From Branchiostoma lanceolatum (lineage: Eukaryota; Chordata; Leptocardii; Amphioxiformes; Branchiostomatidae): a DNA stretch of 64,000 nucleotides. The notes below the pieces were generated by a model. That model searched no databases. It saw only the letters and a list, made by a program, of their open reading frames with translations, and was not told the origin of the DNA. Position 1 is the stretch's first letter, and every line of letters starts with the position of its first letter. Shown here piece after piece: positions 10,880 through 22,300 of this stretch. Made by a program: the position numbers and the translations under genes. Location: assembly GCF_035083965.1 (NCBI RefSeq), contig NC_089723.1:33855193-33919192 (forward strand). Reading direction: 5' to 3'.

Positions 10880-12518
10880 CCCCGTTCAACAGTCGTCCAC
10901 GCACTGCGCATCTGGCAAATACATTGATATCCCAGTGGAACAATAATGATGTTCTTGACAAAGGTCACAAACGTAAATGTGATGACGTCCGTTTCAACAG
11001 TTCAGCAAGACACCCCTGTCTTCCACCCCCACCCCAACAACCGGCCTGGAGACATGTACATTTTCCGAAACCAGAGCTCATTACGACATTATGGTTACAT
11101 CTTTATATAATGTACAACTGTCCCAGTCGTGACAGTGGCACTGCGGACCTGGCAAAACGCCAACTAGACATTGAGCGATCCCGAAAGGAGAATCACAGTC
11201 TCTTCCCGACTCCGTGGGTCCAGCTATGGTATGTTTGGAAAATACAGCTTGTGATTGACCATTCAGTAGTATTACCCGGAAGCATTGTGCTTTCGTCGTA
11301 CTCTCCAAGCAGCTGGTTTTGACCCGTTTTTAAAGTCATTCATGTCGGGATTTCGATTCTATTGTAAGCCGTCTGGATGGTTTTTGATTGTCGTATATGA
11401 CAACACGAAGAAAACGGGACAAAATAGAAAACCCAACAAAAACGCCTAAAACACGTCAAAAACCAGCCGGACCCGAACCTCTGCTTGAAGGGAATGTGTG
11501 CGAGTGCATTGCGCGGGCCTGACGGGGCCGATTTGAGTGAAGGGTTATTTCCGCCCACTCGCATACACTCGATTAACACTCTGTGCACCAATACAGGAGG
11601 GATTGCCCACAACACACAGTTTGTGCAATGCTTTAGGACAGTTGGATACCCAATCGTTATGACAATATTTGGGTAATCCCAACGTTTGCCTGGTGTCCTT
11701 GCCGTTGGTCATACCTAAGCGCAGGGAGGCGCAGTGGTAGCACAACATTGTTTTATAAAGTACAACTTAATCGTTGGTATACATCAAATATTGGAGGGTA
11801 ATGTTATAACTTGGTTTGACTGAGTCCTTATATTCTGCCAAGCATTACTGTTTTGTCTTTGATGTTTATTTGGTCAGACATGTGTCCCATCATGGACTAA
11901 ATTATTCATGAGTCCCTTTATGCCCTAAACGTTGATTAGATGTTTTGGTGCTTTGAGAGTAAAATATGGCATGTGACGGTCGTAGCCTAGGCAAATCTAT
12001 AGTATACATTATGTTCCCAATAACTTTACATTTTCTTTATATGTTCATATTTCAAGCATAAGATTTTGTTGGTCAATGTAGATATCAATATATATGTTCG
12101 CTCTATGTAATATATATCTGATGTCTTGAGCAAAGAAACAAAAAGTAGATACTGTATACATGAATTATTTCATGCAAACAAACCGTAAAATACAAATCTA
12201 TATAGAAAGTATACATACGTTTACAATGACTGTATAACATTATGTTGGTCAATGTAGATATCAATATACATGTTCGCTTTAATATATAACATATATCTAT
12301 TGGCGTAAGCAAAAAAGAAGAAGCAGATACTACAAATATTTGATACAAACAAAACGATAAATTACGAATCTATGGTATACATTCATTTGTATAACACTAT
12401 ATGACATGATCTGATCTGATATGATATAAAGTACAACCTATTAAGAGTACACAATAACTGACAATATGACTTATGTAACAATCTATATTATGTACCTAAT
12501 GCGGTCAACATTGTCCTG
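10880..12518. repeat. Repeat-filled intergenic spacer
   Basis: 10,880-11,100 and 11,270-11,920 are diverged copies of blocks from the 1-7,200 duplication region. 12,068-12,120 and 12,242-12,300 are two copies of a roughly 174-base unit (GGTCAATGTAGATATCAATAT). No exon is recognised. Confidence 0.6.
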
Positions 12519-12524
12519 TTTATT
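12519..12524 (-). terminator. Poly(A) signal of the chimeric channel gene
   Basis: AATAAA on the minus strand, 45 bases beyond the TGA stop of the last channel exon, fits a short 3' untranslated region. Confidence 0.6.
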
Positions 12525-12568
12525 CTGCCATACGTTTCCGGCAATTCTGCTGTTTTGCAGGGCCATAT

Positions 12569-15500
12569 TCAGTTTAAGCCTCGAGACCATATGAACAGGT
12601 AATATGACCAGAAACAGATGTTAAAGATTGAAAAGGCACCAACGAACACTATGCGGGTCACATGGTCAATCTGTTGGCTTACGTACACGTATACATCCGG
12701 GTCATTCATCTCAGAGTCACTGTCAATGACGTCAGAGGTTGCAACAGTGACGTCAGTCTCCATGCTGTCGTCTGTCGTGCTACTGGTATCGTCGGATGAC
12801 TTGCCGGTTGTATTCATGGTGTCGTATCCGGAGGTCTGGCTGTCTCCCTCACCATGCAGGTTGAGACTTTCCCCAGAGGCGATTTGAGGACGCGGCGGGC
12901 CCTCGCGAATGTTGCTCTCAGTTGGGATTGGGCTCCTGGATACATCCATTCCCGGCTCCGGGTGGATTTCCGCAACCGCTGCTGATGACGGTCCACCTGT
13001 CGCCTCGGTAGACGGGATGTAAGCGATTCTCCACCCCTCGCCGTCCGCTTGCTCCCACCAGATCCCGAGAGGACTCGAGTACTTCGCACGAGGGATGCAG
13101 ATCTTCAACTTTCGTGACTTCTTCTCTACCGGATGCTGCAGAGACAGAATCACAAAATGTTAGAATGAACGTTTTCAATACTGCTTACGTTCAGTGGTAA
13201 TGATGATGATACCAAGTGGGTGTGAAGGTTGCTAAAAGATTCAGAAGATAACTCTCACTCTGGTTTACCGTTCGGGTACCGCAGATACTGTATGAACCAC
13301 CTTTCTCCATTTTCCTACGCAGAGCCTCATCCGTGGCCTATACAATATACCTTGGGGAGGCTCTGCTAAACCGGACTGCGGTTTCCACTTTTGTGCACGT
13401 GAGCGTGGCCTCTTACCAGCTGCTAGCCAATCAGAGAATCTAAAGAAAACATTTAGGCGACTCTCTGATATGTTGACAGCTGGTTAGAGGCCACTTTCAC
13501 AATAGTGGAAACCTCAGCTCGGTTCAGCAGAGCCTGCCAAAAAGGTATAATGTATAGGCCGCGGGTAAGGCTCTGCGGAGGAGAATGCCTTTCTCCAACC
13601 TTCTCTGGTACCCTTGGTGGTCTCCATCAAAGGTATAGCAGATTTAATCCGAAAATCTCTTGGGATTCATTATCAAGATATTCTTTCATATCTTCCGTCC
13701 TCCCAGACTCGGCACAAATAAATTAGAATTTAGTGTCAGTATTTGGAATAGTTCATGCTATATTGTTATCCATTGTCTGTCCGTCTTTCATGTTACATGT
13801 ACTTGCAATTAGCCTACGGGTAATAACTTTCAATAAACTAATTAATTTAATCTAATAAAACCGCTTACCTCTAGCTTCTCCTCCCGTCTGCTGTAGATGT
13901 AGTAAACTACGATAGTTTCCATCAAGGCCAGGAGGATGAAGACGAGACAAACGATCAGCCAAATGTCTAGCGCTCTTGCAACGGACACCTGCGGGGTACA
14001 ACAAAAATACGAACCATCATTACATTGATGATGATGAGTTGTATTTTCACGTTCTTGCGCACACGTGCTAAATACAGTAGCTATACATTTACATCAAAGA
14101 CTAAAGGTGTAATAGTTTACTTGTAGTGTGATAGTGAAAAGGGGGAGAAACAAAGCAGTTAGGCATATAAAACTATGCTACCACTAACTGTACTGTTTAT
14201 CCGTCTCTTTCCTCTAAGTGAATATGTATATGAAAAACACAAAACAATTAAGCATATAAAGCTATGCTACCGCTAAATCTATTAAAGAAATTAATGGTGA
14301 AAGATTTCACGCAAGGTTGGTAGTGTTTTGAAAATCTGATGGGTTGGGGCAAGTACATAGAGGTGCAGTACATCTGTTGAAACCTTTGTTCTTATACACG
14401 TATGGCACATCGCTTAGGCAAAGGAAAAATTTTGTGTTTCTGTTACCCGACGGACCCTAGAAAAAAACTGCCGACCCTAGCCTTTTTTTGGTTGGCCACT
14501 GGCAAGGGGCATAAGATTTTCGATCTGGCATCTTAGTGCTGAAATTCAAAGCAGAATTCCTGCATTTCACACTGAGATTTAACAGATTTAGCCTTTAAAC
14601 AGTTGATGTAAGGGTGTGTACCGAGCACTGTACGTCTTTGCTCCCTACCCACCGACCATAATTGTTTGCAGGACCGTACTCAGAAACACAACATTTTTTT
14701 TCTCAAGCCTTATCTGTTTACTCACCCACAGGATCCTGTGCTTCAGGACGCCCTTAGAGATCATCACCAGGAGTGGGATGACGCCGAGAGTGATGCGGCC
14801 GGAGATGGCCTTCTGGTGCAGCGGCAGCCACGTCTGCAAGAGAGACGCCACCACCAGGATGAAGGACGGGATGAACGTGGTGGAGATGTAGATCCACAGC
14901 CGCCGGGTCATGCCCAGCTTCACGGATACCGTGGTGTAGCTGTTGGTGTCTGTAAACGGATCGCACACAATGTTAGCCTGAGTACCATCCTCCATAGTAA
15001 ATGCTGGATAAATCTTAAGCTTGCTAACCACGGAAAGTCAAAAGATTGAGCCAGCGGTACCGGTTACAGTGGAGGATGGTATCCAGGCTAACAGTGTCAA
15101 CACTTGTCACAAATCACATGCTGTTGAACAGAAGTTTGAACATTGGTTTAAACAAAGTGCCGAAGATATCATACCTCAGCGAAATATCTAGACCTTTTGT
15201 AAATTTTCTTGTTATAGTCATTATCACGAATTTCTCTCTAATTCTGTATATTTCCTGCCTTCCTGCGTGACTTTGGGCCCGGGCCAAGTTTGCGGCACTA
15301 ACCATTTTCCGCCTGGCATCCTGATATGCTGCATTGATTCAAATAACTGCGAACACACACCGTGACAAACAAACAAACAAACAAACAAACAAACAAACAA
15401 ACAAACACATAGACTAAAAACAAAATTGCGTTACCGTTACCTCGTGATACTGTTATACTATATACACTCAATGGACAAGAGCAAGCCTCTGAATGTCTTA

Positions 15501-18500
15501 CTGCCATACATTTGTGCAAGGCAAGTTTAATGCGAAATTTTCAAAGCTGCCAAACCTTTGTGAAGGTTGTTTGTGCTGCGTGCCACCCTGCGTGCCTCAT
15601 CGTGCACCCTCCGTTCTTCCTCTGGACAGTCGATCGTCTCCATTACACACTCCCCCACGGTCGTGCGGCAGTCCGCAGAACTGGCGAAGGGGCACGACTC
15701 GGCGTGGTATTCACACGACTGCTTGAAGTAATTGCAATCTGAAATAATTCGATAGTATGAGAAATACAGATGGAGACTCCGATCGGGATCTCTACCTGCA
15801 GATTGCCGATTCCAGTGAGAGATCCCGATCGGAGTCTGTTAATTCTAAGATATTCGCTTAAAAGACAGAACTTTTAAACTACGATTCGTGTCGCTTAAGA
15901 TGAATGAATTGACTCGAAATTTGGGATTTCATACAAATTTCATAAAAGACCACCCTAACATATTCCTAGCATCCTGATCAGTTTTCCCGTCGACGGAATC
16001 TCCAAGTGGGATCTCTGCCGGATCGCAATCTCTACCCTGATATACACTGTATATATGTATGAAGGTCTATCATGCATGCTTCTGACTTCGATGTAGACTA
16101 TAGCTAGCTGTTTCAAACTGACGTCTGTTATACGTAAAACCATATCCCATGAACAGGCTGGGGCACTGATTTCATTTGCACAGAAATTGGATATGCTACT
16201 TTACAATTTTTGATTGTCAATACAATATCGCTGTAATGGCATCATTTACAAACACTCATACCCGAGACGTTGGTGAGAAATGACCCCAAGGTCCCTGACA
16301 ACTGCACCCCTCCCAACATGAACTGAGACACCACCTCGGCGCTGTCAGTCTTAATCTGGTCCCGAGACGTGTCAGTGAAGGACACCAGTCGGAACCTGAC
16401 ACCGTCATCTGTAGGTAGAGTAAGCAAAAGGAAGAGGTAGGTAGAGGTAGCAAAAGGAAAACGTCATTACGTTATAGGGATGTCCCTGTAGCTCAATTGG
16501 TAGCAGCCTCACAGTTAGCTCCTGGTTCCAAGTAGTTGGCAATCGGGAGACCCCGGTTCGAATCCGGGGAAGGGCATCCTTTATTCCATGTTTGAATGTA
16601 AGAATTTGTATATTTGAATGTAATGTATTGTGTTTGGGAGGGCAACTTGTAAAGGTGCGCAAGCACCTGTTTTGCCCTCCCCTTCACTTTTGTGAAAAAT
16701 CAAAATAAACAAATAAACAAATCCTGGTTGGAGCTGCATTCATATTTCAGAAGGGACCCGTGACCGGGGGAGCACTGCAAAAGCCCCATTACTCAGATTG
16801 GTACCTACTGGCTGTGCTTTAGATGTATTATTCCGGTAACATTAGAAACAGGTGGTTAAGTATCCATATCTTATTCATCTAGTGACCATTAAATAAAGAG
16901 CACGCTTTTGTGTTTCTATTGACAGTTTAGGTCATTGTACGGCCATTGAGCTATCCAACTTTTGGCCGCGCAACGGTCTTCAACTATGTTGAAAGGGAGT
17001 ACTTACATCCATGAAGCGGCATGTTGCAGCCCTGGCTGTCAAATGGGAAGTGTTCAAACGTCACTCCCGGACAGGATACGTGTAGATCACGACTGCAAAG
17101 GCAAATCAAACAATTAATTAGAAAACAGTACAAGATATGGCCAACATAGGTAAGAAGTTTAGTTGTACGGTAGATCTTAAATTACTGTTAGTGGTTCTGT
17201 AGAAAGTTTTTTATGGGAGGCTTTGTTTTTGGTGTGTCGGTTTGTTGTGTTCTCGTGTGTCAATACGTAGATATTATCCAAATACACTGTCAGTAGAGAG
17301 GCAGGAAGTGAGTGGGACGATGATTTCACCGAAAAATCAGGCTTACAGAGTGACAGGAAGTATCTGACGTGACAGGTCATGGGGTCAATGGAAAAGGCTA
17401 CTAATTCACTGGGAGGTATTGTTTTTGGTCTGCCAGACTTTTCGTAGTTACATATTTCCCATGTGCTAGTTGCGTTCATTTAGGGTGTTTTTTTTGTAGC
17501 AGCGTCACAGTTGAGCTCAATTGAATGGTAACCGGGTGACCCCGGTTCTAATCCGGGGTAGGGCATCCTGGTTAGAGCTGCATTCGTCTTTCCGAAGGGA
17601 AATTCTGTTTGTCCCTGTGTACTCACATCATCCTGAAGACGATCAGCCCGCTCCTGTGTAGCCACAGGGATATACCGCTGTCCGACGAGCTCCCCCTGTC
17701 CACGATAGATGTACTTCTGACGTTCCGTCCGAAGCTGAGGGGCGGTGTCCACACTAGGTCCGGGGGGACGGGAACCCAGGAGGCGGTCAGACCCTTCAGT
17801 CGAGGATCAATCCAGGCCAGGACGTACTCGAGGGTCGTAGAAATATTCTGTAGGAAAAACAGACTGTATGACTCTGTATCTACGTCAGGCGTATTCTAAA
17901 AACTGGCCTAATCAATAATTGTTTTCTCATTCAGTTTATGGGTCAAGCACATAATACTCACAAATGTAAAACATGCTTTCGTCTGAACACAAAAATTGAC
18001 ATACTAAGTCCACACACAAATGCGGACATTCTGCTGCTGTGTCAAGGAAAGTCGCCAGGGGGCCCAGAATCTAATCATGTCTTTGACAGGACATAACCAC
18101 AAGCACATCAAGGTTCATGACAATCGATCCATCGCTTCTTAAGTTATTCTGCTAAACCACAAACATACATACATACATACATACATACATACATGCGTGC
18201 GTGCGTGCGTGCGTACGTACGTACATACGTACATACATACATACATACATACATACATACATACATACATACATACATACATACATACATACATACATAC
18301 ATACATACATACATACATAAAAACGCTACTTAAAGCATAACCTTATGGTGAAAGCACTAACGAATAGAAATAGCATTTGTAGCTACAGATAATGTCACAT
18401 AATATACTTACCACATGTTCATTATCAAGCCAGCCAAGACGTCGTACGTACACACTCGAAGCTACCTCCGACCATCTCTCAGTGTTGCTCTCTGAAAAGA

Positions 18501-19364
18501 CATGACACATTTCTTTACTTACTAATATATGTTCGTTTACGATGTACTGAATAAGATATAGACACTGTGATCTTTGGACACCTACTTAAATTGCCTTAGA
18601 CAAGTTAACGTCAAACATTGGTAGTCGGACTGGCAGAGCTTTACATACAGCTGCCTTCAAATAAACTACTTCTGTAATTAACAACATGAACGATAATGTG
18701 AATAGAGCAAGAAGAAGTGTCTCTTACCCCCGCTTGTTGGTCTCTTGTTCTTGTCATACCCTGGTGGTAGCTGTTCGCCTGTCTTCCACTGCTGCCATTC
18801 TGTCCAGCTGGCATTACCGTCACTCTCCGACTCCTCCGGGTTGTAGTCACCCTTTTGGAAATGGAAAAAGCAGACTCAATGCAACGTTTGGCCGTTTATA
18901 GCCACATTCAGTGGTTGCCTTGCATACGGTACATCGTGAGTTCGATCCCCGAACAAGGAATACCGAAGACTTTAATGATGGTACATACTGCTTTCTCCTT
19001 TCTTAGCACTCAGCATTTTGGAAAGAGTATGGAAGTTAAACACACACATAACTACCAGTGGACTAGCCCTCTGCTGTAGTGATTGCACAAAGTTGTGTGG
19101 CCCAAGGGCTACTGAAACGGAGATGGGCGCCGCCCCATGTACCATCTGGTAACTATAGCCAAATTTATGAAAAATAAGATGTCAACTCACGCTACCAAAT
19201 GGTCTCTCTCTTACTTGCAATTGTAACACTTACCGCAAGGTATTTATCCCATATGCCATCTCCGGCTGGTAAAGCATCAGCAGGATCGTTTGTAGCTGAT
19301 GCTGATACCGATGCGGCGGCGTGTGTGGGAGAAGGCTCTTCAGTCGTTGGGATGCAAGGAGTAT
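12569..19364 (-). CDS. Module 4 of chimera: complete Cys-loop ligand-gated ion channel subunit
   Basis: Ten exons. A Pro/Ser/Thr/Ala linker (19,234-19,364) leads to WTEWQQWKTGEQLPPGYDK, the first helix of the ectodomain. EYVLAWIDPRLKGLTASW, DLVWTPP and GISLWLHRSGLIVF follow, then the Cys-loop CPGVTFEHFPFDSQGC (17,007-17,092). A six-cysteine module (15,556-15,738) stands where loop C belongs. Exon 14,726-14,949 holds M1 (IPSFILVVASLLQTWLP) and M2 (SGRITLGVIPLLVMIS); exon 13,869-13,988 holds M3 (ALDIWLIVCLVFILLALMET). The last exon has a 150-residue Ser/Thr/Asp-rich loop and M4 (IFNICFWSYYLFIW). M2 and M3 resemble the glycine/GABA receptor branch, but the usual P-A-R before M2 is S-G-R. Its sister gene at 34,563-42,112 shares seven exon borders. 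Ligand unknown. Confidence 0.93.
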
Positions 19365-22300
19365 CTGCAATAGTATATTTCTTGATTTTAGATTGAAGAT
19401 TAATGAACTGCAAACTAGTGCGTATACAGAGACGTTGTGAAACGTTCTAGAAAATCTATTCCATTTTGGTCATTATTGTTGAATATTTTCGAAAACAATT
19501 CATTGTCAACTCATCTGCGTCATTGACAATGTTATTCTTTTCTTTCAAACACACTCAAAAATAAGTTAACCATCTGTTTGGGATCCGAATAATCTTTAGC
19601 TTCCTCAAGTGAGTTGATTCGTTTGCCTGATAAACAGTGTCTATACTCACTGTCAAAGCCGACCGGCCTCATCATCATAGTAGATCTCTTGAGTGAATAA
19701 CCAGCGCCCTTCCATGTGTGCCAGACAACGCCTTGAGACGGGTCACAATAAGGGTTACAATCTTTCAGGTACTTCCCGTTCAGAAACGCGTAGCCACAAC
19801 CTGGTGAGAATGAAGAAAAGGTCCATGTTACTGTCCGTCTCATTGAATGTATCTAAATATGGTAACATCACCACCAATGCCGAAGGCAGAAGAGGAAGAG
19901 TAGCAAGAGTAGGAGGACGGTAATCATTTGCTATTTACTCTTTAGGTTCATCGGTAATCCTTTGTCATACCGAGAAACATTGGGAAGGACTCGTATAGAC
20001 CTTATCGGTCTCCACCTTCCCCAGCACAGTCCTAGTGTATTTGCTTTTATGTCATACCTGGGCCTGATACGGGCGTTCCTGACCGTGTGATAATTTCCCG
20101 TATCACATAGGGTTCGGGCGTTGTATTACATGGGCTTCCATGGAATATTTCGAATGCATTTCGAGCGCGCCGGTTGCGCCGCCGCCGAGAATTCGAATAC
20201 CGGATTCGGAGGTTGGAATCGATGTTGTTACAGTTTTGTGTTCGAGGACACAAAACCTCCTCAACTTTTGGCCCATTCCGCATTGAAATGTGTGTTTTCT
20301 CGGGTGGGTATAACATAATAAACAAGAGTTCCGCGACCTCATATCTCCATGAAAAATTCTATTTATGCAAATGACTTACACATTTACATAATATATGCTT
20401 AATCCTAAACACATTTATCTTACTTACACATGCTGCAATATTGATAGTCCTATAATTTCCCAATTTGATGAGTTTCGGTGTTTTTGCATTAATTATGCAA
20501 ATCAGGAATTTATTTGCATAATTGGTATCTGTTGATGCTCCACTTTCCATAAACCACATATGTTACATGTATGTGAGTCTTATAATGGAAAACACTGCAA
20601 ATATAGATTTTCCTCGTTAGTTATGCAAATTGAGTCGCAATTTGCATAATTTGCACTTCATTGTGTACATCTCTGTCTAAGCTACCTGCATACTAAATAT
20701 GATGGAAATCCGTCTTTCCTTTGTTCAGTTATTCCCCTTAGAAGATTTTCACAATAACGCCACTGCAGTTCCATAGTAAGCTGCTAGGGGGCCCAAACCT
20801 ACACCATTTCTTAATTACATCACAAGCTATCTGCCACCCAAAAATCAAGACCATAGCACGTCCAGGTCAAAAGATACAAAAATTGAAGTTCTGCTGCAGT
20901 ACCAAGGTCACATACTAGGGGGCCCAAAATCGACCTTAAACTTTGGCTTTACAACACCTACCCACATACCAAATATCATCGTGATCCATCAAAAGGTTCC
21001 TGAGTTATGCTGACTACAGTAGTGCGGAAACACAAACAGACAGACAAACAAACAGACAAACAAACACACACACACAGACACACCCAAAACTATATCTCCA
21101 TTTTTCATGGAGATAAAAATACAACACGTTGTATTCCGCATCACCCTCGGCCCCAGCCCTCCCGCGCTCGGATCGCCCTCTGGCCTACGGCCGTCGGGCG
21201 ATCCTACCCGCGGGAGGGCTGGAACCTCGGGTGATACGGAATACCCCGTGATGTATTGCTTTTATCCGTGCAAAATTAAGAATAGAACAGATCAGAACAG
21301 ATTAGAATAGAATATAGTAGAATAGAATAGAATAGAATAAAATAGAATAGAATAGAATACAATACAATACAATAGAATACAATACAATAGAATACAATAG
21401 CATAGTATGAGGAGGCTCGGCACATTCCTCAACATTCTGTCTTACCTGTCATCCTCATGTCTTACCTGGAGGATACCACCACCCGCCTTCACTGTAAGTT
21501 GTCGCACAGTTGAACTCTTCATTGTCGTCGTTCTTGACGTCAAAGGTCGAGAACTGTTGGCCGTTGGCGTTGTACCGTCCCTCCGGGGCCAGGCTGTCTC
21601 CTGCGTCACCCGCAAAATCTCCGATCTGAAAATTAATTCATGGACAAAAAATGAAATGATAGTAACAGCTCTCTACACTCTTTCCACAAACCCGTTCATG
21701 CTGCTTAGTCTTACATCATCTGAGTTTATTACTTTGGTAAACTATTCACAATATGATTACACATTTGATGCGGAAGGGGAGGAGGGAGGAACGGATGACG
21801 TTTAGACAACTACGTCAGAAGGACAACAAAATCCGTATCGTACCTCCAACGCGTAGAAAGAAGTTACGTCACCGACGTTGAACGTCCCGTAGGTCGCCTC
21901 AGCGACGTTTCCGTCCCAGTCCTCGAGCTCGATGATCAGCTGGTAGTCCGAAGATGACGTCAGGCGATGGGCTTTCTCCAAACCCATCCACACCTCTGCG
22001 TTTGGATCGCCGAATCCGCCCTGGTAGTCACTCCACGGCCTCCCAAAGTCAACCGACCCGTCCAGGCGTCGTTGCAAGATGGTGGACCCACAGTTCAGAG
22101 TCGTCATGCGACAGTAGACTTCGAACGGAGGGTGTCCCACGGAGTAGACGCCATCTTGTCGTTCTCCGGACGCGAACAGGTCGGCGCAGTCCATAGGTCC
22201 GCTCGGCGGAAGACAGTCCTCGGCTGGGTAGGGATGGATGAGGGGAAAGAAAGAGTGAACAATATGAGAGGTGGGCTCTGATAGGTATTTGTTGTAACAG

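Noticed and set aside
16489-16565. tRNA gene
   Set aside because: A and B boxes are present but no acceptor stem or proper anticodon arm; it continues into a SINE body with an A-rich tail.
12569-19413. A separate channel gene starting at an ATG at 19,413 (MQFINLQSKIKKY...)
   Set aside because: That start has no signal peptide, reads through a good acceptor at 19,365-19,366, and is not needed because the exon joins in phase to the fibrinogen exon. Kept only as the alternative to the fusion.
19532-19843. Fibrinogen domain 2 read through to a stop at 19,532
   Set aside because: It would run over a strong GTGAGT donor, and there is no poly(A) signal nearby; treated as intron.
21407-21805. 132-codon plus-strand frame
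   Set aside because: Opposite-strand shadow of a fibrinogen exon.
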